A stretch of DNA of 64,000 nucleotides, taken from CAZLPZ01 sp964607245 (GTDB lineage Bacteria > Pseudomonadota > Alphaproteobacteria > Micavibrionales > Micavibrionaceae). The notes beneath the pieces were generated by a model. The model saw nothing but the letters and a program-made list of their open reading frames with translations. It ran no database searches and was not told where the DNA came from. Location of the stretch: positions 54,595-118,594 of the forward strand of contig CAZSIB010000005.1 of the NCBI GenBank assembly GCA_964607245.1, written 5' to 3'. Both the position numbers and the translations under genes were made by a program. This document shows positions 26,728-34,589 of this stretch, in pieces. Each line of letters opens with the position of its first letter. Within the stretch, counting starts at the first letter, position 1.

Positions 26728-27258
26728 ATGAGTAAGCGTTGGTATGTCTTGCATGTCTATTCCGGCTTTGAAAACAAAGTTGCCGAAACAATTCAAGAGA
26801 AGGCCGCGCAAAAGGGCCTGTCGGACCGTATTGAACAAGTGATGGTCCCGACCGAAGAAATCGTCGAAATCAAACGTGGGCAAAAGGTGAATGCGGAACG
26901 CAAATTCTTTCCGGGCTATGTCTTGGCGAAAATCGATATGTCGGATGATATCTGGCATATGATCAAGGAAACGCCGAAAGTGACCGGATTTTTGGGTGCG
27001 GCGCATCGTCCTGTCCCGATTACCGAGGCCGAGGCCGAACGTCTGATCAAACAAATGCAGGACGGCGTCGATAATCCGCGTCCGAAAGTGACGTTTGAAA
27101 TTGGCGAAGAAGTCAAAGTGGCCGAAGGTCCCTTTGCGTCCTTTAACGGAACGGTCGAAGAAGTCGACGAAGAAAAAGGCAAGGTCAAGGTATCGGTGTC
27201 GATCTTTGGTCGTGCAACCCCCGTTGAATTGGAATTTGCCCAGGTCGAAAAGATCTGA
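26728..27258 (+). CDS. nusG: Transcription elongation/antitermination factor NusG
   Basis: It binds RNA polymerase, reduces pausing and links to Rho and the ribosome. The 176 residues have the NGN domain starting KRWYVLHVYSGFENKVAETI, with FFPGYVLAKIDM, and a C-terminal KOW domain (about 125-176) with VAEGPFASFNGTVEEVDEEK. The length is normal. It is coupled to secE. The genes rplK and rplA, which nearly always follow, are absent: the next gene is a methyltransferase. Confidence 0.97.
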   Translation: MSKRWYVLHVYSGFENKVAETIQEKAAQKGLSDRIEQVMVPTEEIVEIKRGQKVNAERKFFPGYVLAKIDMSDDIWHMIKETPKVTGFLGAAHRPVPITEAEAERLIKQMQDGVDNPRPKVTFEIGEEVKVAEGPFASFNGTVEEVDEEKGKVKVSVSIFGRATPVELEFAQVEKI

Positions 27259-27326
27259 TTCGATTCGGGCCGTTCAAATCTTTCCCTTTTCTTGCACAAA
27301 GAACACATCAGGGCTAAGCTTGTCTT

Positions 27327-28082
27327 ATGAAGATTGGCGCCTATGATTTTAAGGAATTTTATGCAACCCCCATTGGGGCGGTTGTAGCTCATGCGGTCTA
27401 TACCGCCCTTGCGCGGTTGTGGCCCAGTATGACAGGCCGACGGATTGTTGTTTTCGGCTATGGCGCGCCGTATACGATGGCGTTTCAAGGGGCGGAGCGT
27501 GTGGCGTATTTCATGTCCCCGGATCAAGGGGCGTTTCCCTGGCCCGATCCCGCAAAAAATCAAGTCGCGATTGCCGCGCGAACCGCGATCCCGATTGAAA
27601 CAAATTCGGTGGATGGTGTCGTTTTGATTCATTCGCTTGAATTCACAAACGCCGTCGCCCCGCATTTGGATGAAATTTGGCGGATCCTCAAAAGTCAGGG
27701 GCGGCTCTTGATCGTTGTCCCAAACCGCATTGGGTTTTGGTCACGGGTTGATTGGGCACCCTTTGGGCAAGGCACGCCGTTTTCCCTTTCTCAGGTACAT
27801 CGCCACTTGCGTGAGGCGTTATTTATCCCGGAACGTCACACCCCGATTCTGTATGCCCTGCCCATACGGTCGCGCCTGCTCTTGCGTCTTGCGCCGTTTC
27901 TGGAACGCTATGCGGGATATGTGGTGCCCGCGCTGGCCGGCTTGCATGTGGTGGAGGCCAGTAAAAAAGTCTATGCGGGCTTGGCCTTGCCCGTGCGTGA
28001 ACGTCAACGGGTGACAGGTGAGGTGGATGTTCTGGCGGGCGCAAGCGGCGCTCCACGCGAATCATCATCAACCGGCCAATAA
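27327..28082 (+). CDS. Class I SAM-dependent methyltransferase
   Basis: The 251-residue protein resembles UbiE/type 11 methyltransferases. A probable first strand, IVVFGYGAPY (about 40-49), stands in the position of the SAM-binding loop but lacks the GxGxG form. SVDGVVLIHSLEF (about 93-105) is the acidic/post-I region, and WRILKSQGRLLIVVPNR (about 117-133) is a typical motif III. The family commonly lies next to glyoxalase II genes in alphaproteobacteria, which is not the case here. The substrate is unknown. Its 3' end overlaps the convergent acyltransferase gene by 79 bp. Confidence 0.7.
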   Translation: MKIGAYDFKEFYATPIGAVVAHAVYTALARLWPSMTGRRIVVFGYGAPYTMAFQGAERVAYFMSPDQGAFPWPDPAKNQVAIAARTAIPIETNSVDGVVLIHSLEFTNAVAPHLDEIWRILKSQGRLLIVVPNRIGFWSRVDWAPFGQGTPFSLSQVHRHLREALFIPERHTPILYALPIRSRLLLRLAPFLERYAGYVVPALAGLHVVEASKKVYAGLALPVRERQRVTGEVDVLAGASGAPRESSSTGQ

Positions 28083-29644
28083 ATCATCCCCATATACGCA
28101 AGCTTAAGCGGCCCTGCAAAAATGCGACCGTCTTTTAACCGCAGCGTGATGGGCAAGTGTCGGGACTGATCTTTGGGATCAATCACCATCAATGAATCAA
28201 ATACGCCGGTGATAAAAGATTTACCCATGGGGTGGGGAATCGCGTTTGCTAAAACGTCGCGAATGTTTTCTGCGTTTGAAAAATTAAGATCCAGCGTGCC
28301 TTGGGGTTGTAGGTTTTCGTCATAGGACAGGGCACCCGACCCTGTGAGATGGCTTAACACAAAATCGCCGACCGATGCATTCCGGATATCCAGGGCGTGC
28401 AAGCGATAGGTGGTTCCTAACGCATGAAGTTTTTGAACAGCAGATTTTGTCCAGGTGGTTGGCAGGGACGCGGGAATTTCGAAAACCATTTGGATATGAT
28501 CAATAGTCATTTCCTGGGTCAGGTTTTTGTTGTTGGGGTCGGCACTGAAATGCGGTATTCCAAAAATTTGATTGTTCATCGGGCCGTCGATGGTGAGATC
28601 TTGGACGTTAATCGTCAGGTGTTGCCCGGGGATCGGCCAGAAACGCATGTGAAATTGGCCGAGAGCGATCTTGGTTTTGTCTTTGGCGGTGATCTGTCCG
28701 CGCCAGATCATGTGGAATCGTCCGGGATACCCAATGATGCGCGGTGGCGGTGCAGACAGGGTTAAATCCGATGTGTTCATCGTTTCCCAACTTTGTGCAA
28801 TTTCACGCTCCAGATGATGCGCAAAAAAGAACCACGCCGCGGTATAGCCAAGAATGAGGATCGCCCCAAAGCCCAAGGCGAAATCCCAAAACCGCGCGGG
28901 GCGTTTCACCCCCAGATGTTCCCGCGCGCGTTCAACCAGCAAGGCGCTTTCGGTTTCAAGACTGTGTTCCAGACGCGCCATAAAATCATCATGAGCCAGG
29001 CCGGGGGGAATGGGGGGTAGAAATTTAAGTGTGACCACGCCGCCGCGTTTAAAAAATGCATTGCGCGGCCAAAACAATCCTGAATTGAGGGCAAGCGGGA
29101 CGACCGGGATATTCAAGCTTTGGTAAATTTCACTCACCCCGCGTTTATACGGTTTTTGCGATGGACTTTCCCCGACTGCCACGCGCGTGCCTTGAGGAAA
29201 AATCACAACCGTATGCCCCTTTTCGGCAGCGTTTTGAACGCCTTGCACCATTTGTATCAGGGCTTCACGCGGCTTGCTGCGGTTGATGCCGATATTGCCA
29301 GCCTTGGCCGCATACCATCCCCAAAAGGGGATCCGCAGCAACTCGCGCTTTAAAATCACCACGGGCTGCTCAAACAACAAAGGGAGTTTCAATGTTTCAA
29401 AGGCTGATTGATGCTTGGCTGCAACCATATAAGGCTGATCTTGCGGAAGATATCCCGCTCCTTCAACAACGTAATCTAGACCTAAAAGATTGCGCTCGCA
29501 CCACGCGACCCACCGAAAATATTGGCGGATAAAAGGGATATAAAGCGGTTCGGGCAGCAGCAAAGACGGCAAGATCAAAATGCCAATCGCGAACGTCCCG
29601 ACGTAATAAACAATATTAAAGAGGAGCGTGCTTACGATCATCAT
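28004..29644 (-). CDS. Fusion of a PlsC-type acyltransferase and a DUF2125 domain
   Basis: I chose the ATG at 29644, which overlaps the stop of the YdcF-like gene (ATGA), giving 546 residues. The N-terminal 245 residues are a lysophospholipid/1-acyl-glycerol-3-phosphate acyltransferase: a membrane segment, then the H-x4-D/E motif in KHQSAFET, the FPQGTR substrate motif and VPLALNSG. A second membrane segment (about 267-287; ILILGYTAAWFFF) leads into a beta-rich periplasmic domain of about 260 residues that looks like DUF2125 (YPGRFHMIWRGQ, LDLNFSNAENIRDVL). The two are normally separate genes. The fusion suggests a lipid or envelope role with a periplasmic reader domain. Confidence 0.75.
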   Translation of the reverse strand: MMIVSTLLFNIVYYVGTFAIGILILPSLLLPEPLYIPFIRQYFRWVAWCERNLLGLDYVVEGAGYLPQDQPYMVAAKHQSAFETLKLPLLFEQPVVILKRELLRIPFWGWYAAKAGNIGINRSKPREALIQMVQGVQNAAEKGHTVVIFPQGTRVAVGESPSQKPYKRGVSEIYQSLNIPVVPLALNSGLFWPRNAFFKRGGVVTLKFLPPIPPGLAHDDFMARLEHSLETESALLVERAREHLGVKRPARFWDFALGFGAILILGYTAAWFFFAHHLEREIAQSWETMNTSDLTLSAPPPRIIGYPGRFHMIWRGQITAKDKTKIALGQFHMRFWPIPGQHLTINVQDLTIDGPMNNQIFGIPHFSADPNNKNLTQEMTIDHIQMVFEIPASLPTTWTKSAVQKLHALGTTYRLHALDIRNASVGDFVLSHLTGSGALSYDENLQPQGTLDLNFSNAENIRDVLANAIPHPMGKSFITGVFDSLMVIDPKDQSRHLPITLRLKDGRIFAGPLKLAYMGMIYWPVDDDSRGAPLAPARTSTSPVTR

Positions 29645-30279
29645 GGGAATGTGCCTGTATAAGAAGACAACGCCCGACGCCCATCTTGAACCCATCGCCG
29701 CGCGGCCACCAGAATTGTTTTGTGATATTCCTTGAGGACCAAACGTACACCATCTGGCGACCACAGGGCAAAACGTCGTGACTTGACCGGATGGGGAATA
29801 ATCTGAACATCGGGGATGATATTCCGCATTTCAAGCCAGGCGCGCGGCATGTGGTAATTCGCGGTGACTAGGCGCAGCCGGGTAATATGACGGTCCTTTA
29901 CCCAAAGAGCGGTCTCGCGGGCATTACTGGATGTATTTGTCGCTTGAAACCCCAAGGTAACACAACAGGGGATCTTTCGCGGGTCAATCCCCGATTGCGC
30001 GGCCAGATCGGCAAGGCGTGTTCCGGGATAAACGCCACTGATCAACAGCTCTTTCCCTGCACGTTTTTGAAGAAGTTCAATCCCTGTTGCGACACGGTCG
30101 GCCCCGCCGGTCAGGACGACAATTCCATCCGCCTTGACCGAAAGCGGGGTGGGGGACATCACGGCGATGCTGATCATAAAACTGATGAGACCCAATCCCC
30201 ACAGAACACCCAAGCCGACAAGGCTTAAAAGCGGTGTCAGAAACAGATAGCGCCAAATCCGAAAGGAGGTGAAAATCAT
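29641..30279 (-). CDS. YdcF/DUF218 family membrane protein
   Basis: The 212-residue protein has an N-terminal membrane segment (about 10-40) and a DUF218 domain that begins ADGIVVLTGGADRVATGIELL (about 50-70), with LISGVYPGT and ATNTSSNARETALW. This is the pattern of the ElyC/SanA/YdcF group, associated with envelope and peptidoglycan precursor metabolism. It is coupled by ATGA to the downstream acyltransferase-DUF2125 gene and lies 7 bases after ftsX, so ftsE-ftsX-ydcF-like-plsC probably form one leftward envelope operon. The exact reaction is unknown. Confidence 0.8.
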   Translation of the reverse strand: MIFTSFRIWRYLFLTPLLSLVGLGVLWGLGLISFMISIAVMSPTPLSVKADGIVVLTGGADRVATGIELLQKRAGKELLISGVYPGTRLADLAAQSGIDPRKIPCCVTLGFQATNTSSNARETALWVKDRHITRLRLVTANYHMPRAWLEMRNIIPDVQIIPHPVKSRRFALWSPDGVRLVLKEYHKTILVAARRWVQDGRRALSSYTGTFP

Positions 30280-30286
30280 GCTACCT

Positions 30287-31237
30287 TTATGGCATGTCTT
30301 GCAGCGTTTGCAAAACAGTCAATCGTGTTGTGAATACGGTAATTAAGCACGTGAGGATCGGGATCGCAAGAAGGATAATAAACGCTTTTCCAGAAAGGAT
30401 AAGTGCCGGGACCAAGGCCAGATCAACGGTTCCCGCCAAATTATCGATCAAAACCAAGGTCATCATCGCCAAAAGAAATCCGATCCCGGCACCCATAAAA
30501 GAAAGTTGGAGTGCATGTTTTTGAAACTGGCGGGTAATGTATTCATCCGATGCGCCGATCAGGTGAAGGATTTCAAGCTGTTCATGAAACGCCGCCATCC
30601 GGGCGCGGACCGCGCCACTGACCGCCGAGACAGTGGTCACAGTTGTAATCAATCCAATCAGGTAGGCCGCAAAGCTTAACGTACTTGTTAAACGCAAAAC
30701 ATCGTTGAGCCAGCTTTGGTGTGTTTCTATTTTTGCTGTTGGAACAATGTTTTGGATCCCGATTTGAAGAGGCCCAATGACCTTGCCCGTATCCCCGATA
30801 AGGGTCACACTGAGCAAAGCGGGAAGGGGCATTTGGCCCAATATTTTTTGATCCGACCCCAGCCAGGGTTCAACCAATTTTGCAACGGCCGCGGGGTCCT
30901 CAACTTTGACCGTGCGCACAGCAGGGTTTGCGACAAGCCAGGTATGGAGGGCTGTTATTTTTTCCTGGTGCTGCGCATTCGTCAAATGCGTGCCATTTTG
31001 ATCAAGGACAGGCACTTCAATCGTCATATGGTTGGCAAGGCCCGTACTCCACCGCGCCGCCATACTGGTCAAGACCATGCCGCCTGCACCTGAGAGAATG
31101 GCAAGATAGGTCATGAGGCCAATGAGGAGAATAAGGAAACGCCCCGCGCGGTCATCGTGAAACGGTAAATCATATTCGCGTTTTTCGGGAGCCAGGCCCA
31201 GGCGCGCCAGATTTTGACGAGGCAAAGAAACTTTCAT
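30287..31237 (-). CDS. ftsX: Cell division protein FtsX
   Basis: This is the membrane subunit of the FtsEX ABC-type complex, which controls septal peptidoglycan hydrolases. The 316 residues have four membrane segments: one near residues 30-55, then three after about 190. Between the first two lies a large periplasmic loop (about 60-185), the activator-binding region. The cytoplasmic coupling stretch FHEQLEILHLIGASDEYI (about 237-254) is the FtsX hallmark. Its start overlaps the ftsE stop by ATGA. Confidence 0.93.
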   Translation of the reverse strand: MKVSLPRQNLARLGLAPEKREYDLPFHDDRAGRFLILLIGLMTYLAILSGAGGMVLTSMAARWSTGLANHMTIEVPVLDQNGTHLTNAQHQEKITALHTWLVANPAVRTVKVEDPAAVAKLVEPWLGSDQKILGQMPLPALLSVTLIGDTGKVIGPLQIGIQNIVPTAKIETHQSWLNDVLRLTSTLSFAAYLIGLITTVTTVSAVSGAVRARMAAFHEQLEILHLIGASDEYITRQFQKHALQLSFMGAGIGFLLAMMTLVLIDNLAGTVDLALVPALILSGKAFIILLAIPILTCLITVFTTRLTVLQTLQDMP

Positions 31238-31974
31238 GATTTTTTCTCGCCCCCGCGGTGTTTAGTGCCTGGTTTTTCAATGCGCAAATGGCCCTTATCC
31301 AGGACCATGCAATCATGCGGGAAATGGTCGATCAAAAGTTGATTATGGGTGGCGATCAAAATCGTTGTGCCCATGCGGTTCAGTTGTTCAAAAAGGTTAA
31401 GGAGTTTATACCCAATCTCGTCATCCAAATTTCCGGTGGGTTCATCCGCCAAAAGCAAGCGCGGGCGGTTGATGACCGCGCGCGCAATCGCAATGCGCTG
31501 TTGCTGCCCGCCCGAGAGTGTACTCGGTAACGCGTGCATATGATCCCCAAGCCCGATCCAATCGAGAATTTCTTCGACATTATTTCGGATTTCGGTTTCG
31601 GGTCGTCCCACGATGCGCAAGGGCAAGGCCACGTTATCAAAGGCCGACATATGCCCCAAAAGCCGGAAATCCTGGAACACGACGCCAATGCGTTGACGCA
31701 AGGGGACAAGGTTTTCGCGCTTTAATGTACTAATATTTTGATTAAACATCGAAATCAGGCCGCGCGTAGGGCGTCGTCCCAGATATAAAAGCCGCATGAG
31801 CGAGGTTTTCCCCGCACCTGAGGGCCCGACCAAAAAATGGAATGATCCCGAATCAAGGGTAAAGGAAATGTCACTAATGACTTCCGGCCCAATGCCATAA
31901 CGTAGCCCAACATTGTCAAAACGGATCAAGGTCGACACATCCCTCTCGATTTTGTGTACCGATTGGCCCGGCAT
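31234..31974 (-). CDS. ftsE: Cell division ATP-binding protein FtsE
   Basis: This is the ATPase of FtsEX. The start at 31974 gives 246 residues; an upstream ATG near 32046 would add 24 residues reaching into the divergent gene and is less likely. It contains Walker A GPSGAGKTS, the Q-loop VFQDFRLL, the ABC signature LSGGQQQR, Walker B LLLADEPTGNLD and the H-loop histidine in ATHN. FDNVGLRYG at the N terminus is typical of FtsE. It heads the probable ftsE-ftsX-ydcF-plsC operon and is divergent from the zinc-ribbon gene, the common alphaproteobacterial layout. Confidence 0.93.
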   Translation of the reverse strand: MPGQSVHKIERDVSTLIRFDNVGLRYGIGPEVISDISFTLDSGSFHFLVGPSGAGKTSLMRLLYLGRRPTRGLISMFNQNISTLKRENLVPLRQRIGVVFQDFRLLGHMSAFDNVALPLRIVGRPETEIRNNVEEILDWIGLGDHMHALPSTLSGGQQQRIAIARAVINRPRLLLADEPTGNLDDEIGYKLLNLFEQLNRMGTTILIATHNQLLIDHFPHDCMVLDKGHLRIEKPGTKHRGGEKKS

Positions 31975-32044
31975 CTTGATACCGCGCGCAGGGGAATTTA
32001 TAAAGGAGAGGCGCGTCAGAGAGAAGATTCTTTTTTTGGTTTTC

Positions 32045-32800
32045 ATGTTAATTATCGATTGCCCGCATTGTATGGCTCAGTTTCGGGTTCCGCCTGGGGC
32101 GATTCCGCCTTCTGGCCGGGATTTGCGGTGCTCATCTTGTGGGCATCAATGGCATTATATTGAACCCTTCTTTGCGGATGTCCCAGATACATCCGATCAC
32201 AAATTGATGGACGCGTTGGCCCCAGATGCATCGGATGAGGATCTTAATTTTGCGGATATCTTAAAAAATACGGCGTTGCCCGATATGCCGATCCCATCGG
32301 TAGGGGCCGCGCTCGGACCCTCCCCGTCCTGGACAAAGCCGCAATCAGGTGTGATGAGATTTTTTGCGCAATATGGCCCTGCGGGTTTGGGGTATGTCGC
32401 AGCGACAGCGGCGGCAATTTTATTCTTCTGGGGGGTGTCGACGGGGCAGGGGGTGATGACGATGATCATCCCGAGATTAAAGGTCGTCTATGAACTTGTC
32501 GGGGGGCCGTTACCGCCCGCGCCGCCGCCTTTTATTTTTGACCGCGTGACTTTTGTGCGGGAAAGCGGAAGTATGAAGATCACGGGCCAAGTTGTGAACC
32601 AAACAAACGCCCAGCGTAATATCCCCGTTATTCGCGTGACATTGACCGAATCGGGGGATCCCGACCCGGTCGCCCGTTGGGATTTTCGCGCCGATAAAAC
32701 TTTTGCGGATGTGAAATCTGCTGTGGCCTTTGTGACCACACAAAAAGACGCGCTCGACATGGCCGCGGATACGCTCTCTCTTGAATTTGTGACCGATTGA
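32045..32800 (+). CDS. MJ0042-type zinc-ribbon membrane protein
   Basis: The start at 32045 gives 251 residues. An N-terminal zinc ribbon CPHC...CSSCGHQW (about residues 5-33) is followed by an acidic linker, one membrane helix (about 120-140) and a C-terminal beta-rich domain (about 160-250) of the DUF3426 kind, with VTFVRESGSMKITGQVVNQT. In alphaproteobacteria this gene is regularly divergent from ftsE. The function is unknown. A cytoplasmic metal- or nucleic-acid-binding head with a periplasmic domain fits the sequence. Confidence 0.8.
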   Translation: MLIIDCPHCMAQFRVPPGAIPPSGRDLRCSSCGHQWHYIEPFFADVPDTSDHKLMDALAPDASDEDLNFADILKNTALPDMPIPSVGAALGPSPSWTKPQSGVMRFFAQYGPAGLGYVAATAAAILFFWGVSTGQGVMTMIIPRLKVVYELVGGPLPPAPPPFIFDRVTFVRESGSMKITGQVVNQTNAQRNIPVIRVTLTESGDPDPVARWDFRADKTFADVKSAVAFVTTQKDALDMAADTLSLEFVTD

Positions 32801-32865
32801 CATGACTTTTTTTGGGCTTTATCCCCGTGCCTTTTTATATACATATTATTTTCCTTAAAAATGTC

Positions 32866-32894
32866 TTGACGCGGGGTAAGGCATCGGTTAAAAA
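32866..32894 (+). promoter_or_regulatory. Promoter of rplJL
   Basis: TTGACG (32866-32871) and TAAAAA (32889-32894) are spaced by 17 bases, with AT-rich sequence upstream (TATATACATATTATTTTCC) resembling an UP element. The transcript would begin just before the L10 leader. It gives rplJL a promoter of its own, in keeping with the separation from nusG. Confidence 0.65.
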
Positions 32895-32902
32895 CCACCC
32901 AC

Positions 32903-33037
32903 TCGTCCAAGACCGCTGGTCAGGGGAAACCCCGTAAATCCTGCGTTAGATGGGGAAAATAAAGGCACCGCACGTGGGGCGATCCCACAAATTTGGTGTC
33001 CCTTTTCTTCCAATCTTTTATTTTGGTATTTGGACGG
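32903..33037 (+). promoter_or_regulatory. Ribosomal protein L10 leader (rplJ autoregulatory RNA)
   Basis: The segment GACCGCTGGTC, then TAAATCCTGCGTTAGATGGGG, matches the form of the L10 leader in alphaproteobacteria, where CCTGCG pairs back with CGCxGG to form the kink-turn helix that binds the L10(L12)4 complex. Further stems such as GTGGGGCGATCCCAC follow. L10 represses its own operon by binding this structure. A terminator hairpin follows directly. Confidence 0.7.
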
Positions 33038-33064
33038 GGCGATGGCAACATCGCCTTTTTATTT
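33038..33064 (+). terminator. Intrinsic attenuator in front of rplJ
   Basis: A perfect 7-bp stem, GGCGATG (33038-33044) with CATCGCC (33049-33055), closes a GCAA loop and is followed by TTTTTATTTT, 28 bases before the rplJ start codon. Placed after the L10 leader, it suggests that L10 binding ends transcription here. Confidence 0.75.
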
Positions 33065-33091
33065 TGGAATTTTGACGAAAGGGCAATCAAC

Positions 33092-33583
33092 ATGCCGATG
33101 AATAAAGCGAAGAAAGCAGAAGAACTGGACATCGTCCAGGCCCTGCTCAAGGATACGGATGCAATTATTGTCACCGAAAACAAAGGGATGACGGTCAAGC
33201 AAGTCATGGAACTGCGCCGCGCGGCCAGTGCCGAAGGGGCGACGTATAAAGTCTCCAAAAACTCGCTCTCGAAAATTGCGCTCAAAGGCACAAAATTCGA
33301 AGGGATTCTGGATATGTTCAAGGGGCCGACGGGCTTGATCCTGTCCAAGGACCCGCTGTCTGCCGCGCGCGTTGCGCATAAATTCGCCAGCACCAGCAAT
33401 GATAAATTGGTCATTGTTGGCGGCGCGGCCGAGGACAAGCGGCTTGAGAAAAAAGATATCGCGTATTATGCGGCGTTGCCGACACTCGATCAACTGCGTG
33501 GGAAATTGGTGGGTCTGTTACAAGCGCCTGCCGCACAGCTTGCGCGTTTGGCCGATGCCTACTCCAAGAAAGAGGCGGCGTAA
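33092..33583 (+). CDS. rplJ: 50S ribosomal protein L10
   Basis: L10 forms the base of the ribosomal stalk and binds L12 dimers through its C-terminal helix. I chose the ATG at 33092 (163 residues), because the longer frame reads through the attenuator. Typical features are the core with VTENKGMTVKQVMELRRAA (about 28-46), KVSKNSL and the C-terminal L12-binding helix PAAQLARLADAYSKKEAA. It is cotranscribed with rplL, and rplK and rplA are not upstream. Confidence 0.96.
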   Translation: MPMNKAKKAEELDIVQALLKDTDAIIVTENKGMTVKQVMELRRAASAEGATYKVSKNSLSKIALKGTKFEGILDMFKGPTGLILSKDPLSAARVAHKFASTSNDKLVIVGGAAEDKRLEKKDIAYYAALPTLDQLRGKLVGLLQAPAAQLARLADAYSKKEAA

Positions 33584-33593
33584 GAATTTGGTG

Positions 33594-33613
33594 GCCCCGG
33601 TGTGTGCCGGGGC
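33594..33613 (+). promoter_or_regulatory. GC-rich hairpin between rplJ and rplL
   Basis: GCCCCGG (33594-33600) pairs with CCGGGGC (33607-33613) around TGTGTG. No T-run follows, so it is not a terminator. It could stabilise the rplL transcript or mark a processing site, in line with the need for about four L12 copies per L10. Confidence 0.5.
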
Positions 33614-33663
33614 AACAATAAACAGAGTTTTTTTAAGACAACAGCTTTTTATAGGAGAAAATC

Positions 33664-34032
33664 ATGGCTGCAGATCTGAATAAAATCGTTGAGGACTTGT
33701 CGAAACTGTCGGTGCTGGAAGCCGCGGAACTCGCCAAGTTGCTGGAAGAAAAATGGGGCGTATCGGCCGCTGCGCCGGTCGCTGTTGCGGCTGCTGCGGG
33801 TGCGGCTCCGGCGGAAGAAAAAGACAGCTTTGACATTATCTTGGAAAACGCTGGGGCGAACAAGATCAACGTCATTAAAGAAGTGCGTGCAATCACTGGT
33901 TTGGGCCTGGCCGAAGCCAAGGCGCTGGTCGACGGCGCGCCCAAGGCCGTTAAAGAAGGTGTCAACAAAGATGACGCCAAGAAGTTTGAAGAACAACTGA
34001 AAGCCGCCGGCGCGACAGTGACCGTGAAATAA
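33664..34032 (+). CDS. rplL: 50S ribosomal protein L7/L12
   Basis: This is the multi-copy stalk protein that recruits translation factors. The 122 residues have an N-terminal dimerisation helix pair, an Ala-rich hinge (AAAPVAVAAAAGAAPAEEK, about 36-54) and a C-terminal factor-binding domain with KINVIKEVRAITGLGLAEAK (about 71-90), which holds the conserved binding surface. AGGAG lies before the ATG. A palindromic repeat and a strong terminator follow, so unlike in most bacteria rpoB is not cotranscribed. Confidence 0.97.
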   Translation: MAADLNKIVEDLSKLSVLEAAELAKLLEEKWGVSAAAPVAVAAAAGAAPAEEKDSFDIILENAGANKINVIKEVRAITGLGLAEAKALVDGAPKAVKEGVNKDDAKKFEEQLKAAGATVTVK

Positions 34033-34039
34033 ATTTCAT

Positions 34040-34075
34040 GGTCATCCCGGAAACGCCGGAGGCGTTATCCGGGAC
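34040..34075. repeat. Short palindromic repeat (REP-like)
   Basis: GGTCATCCCGGA at the left is mirrored by the ATCCGGGACC end, with AACGCC and GGCGTT inside, forming a hairpin of about 16 bp with few mismatches around GGA. The GTCATCCCGG...CCGGGA form is a widespread type of small dispersed proteobacterial palindrome. It lies 8 bases after the rplL stop. Confidence 0.55.
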
Positions 34076-34101
34076 CTTCCGCCACAATCTCGAACAAATA
34101 A

Positions 34102-34130
34102 AAACCACCCTGAAAAGGGTGGTTTTTTTG
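34102..34130. terminator. Bidirectional intrinsic terminator
   Basis: A 9-bp stem, AAACCACCC (34102-34110) with GGGTGGTTT (34117-34125), is followed by TTTTT on the plus strand and by TTTATTTG on the minus strand. It ends rplJL from one side and the two small antisense genes from the other. It separates rplL from rpoB. Confidence 0.85.
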
Positions 34131-34150
34131 ATTTATTCAGCGCTCATGTT

Positions 34151-34465
34151 CTACATTGCGGCGATTAAATCACGAGCTGCCTGTTGTTGCTCAGGCGATC
34201 TCCATTCGTAAGCAGATTCAACGTGGGAGGATTCTAAACCAATGATTGTGCCTTTTGAATTAAAAAGGATAGCCCATTCTGCGGAACTATTACCAATAGC
34301 TTTGAAAACGGCACATAGGTGAGGGGCGGGCCCCGCATCGGGGTATAAATATTCTGCGCAGATGTATGCGCCAGCGGTCGTAGGTTTGCCGTGGTTGCCT
34401 ATTTTGTGAGGACCAACGACTTCGAAAGTCTGCAGTTGGCTTGGGTCATTAAGATGCATGACCAT
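34151..34465 (-). CDS. Orphan protein of 104 residues between rplL and rpoB
   Basis: This is not a family I recognise. It is a soluble, probably alpha/beta protein beginning MVMHLNDPSQLQTFEVVG, with two cysteines (YICAEYLY and HLCAVF), a beta-hairpin region AEWAILFNSKGTIIGLESS and a helical tail. It overlaps the preceding 46-residue gene by 17 bp, which suggests coupled translation. The local sequence is more AT-rich than the ribosomal genes around it and runs against them, so it is probably a later insertion. Confidence 0.65.
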   Translation of the reverse strand: MVMHLNDPSQLQTFEVVGPHKIGNHGKPTTAGAYICAEYLYPDAGPAPHLCAVFKAIGNSSAEWAILFNSKGTIIGLESSHVESAYEWRSPEQQQAARDLIAAM

Positions 34466-34589
34466 TCATAAAATCGATTTCTGATACCTTCGGAGCCCCA
34501 AAATGGGCTCTCAGTTTTTCAAGGGTTGCGGGGGCTTCCGTTCCTGATGCCGGTAAGACGTGTTCAGGAATGGTTGGCGATATGGACAT
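34449..34589 (-). CDS. Small orphan protein of 46 residues
   Basis: The ATG at 34589 has GGAG at a suitable distance upstream, whereas the longer frame begins in AT-rich sequence without a ribosome site. The product MSISPTIPEHVLPASG... is soluble, with a short helix TLEKLRAHFG. Its 3' end overlaps the start of the 104-residue gene, so the two form a mini-operon. The size and overlap recall toxin-antitoxin pairs, but I see no known toxin or antitoxin motif. Confidence 0.55.
   Translation of the reverse strand: MSISPTIPEHVLPASGTEAPATLEKLRAHFGAPKVSEIDFMNGHAS

Noticed and set aside
32993..33091. Upstream extension of rplJ to an earlier start
   Set aside because: It would translate through the attenuator hairpin and T-run. 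The ATG at 33092 gives the normal L10 length.
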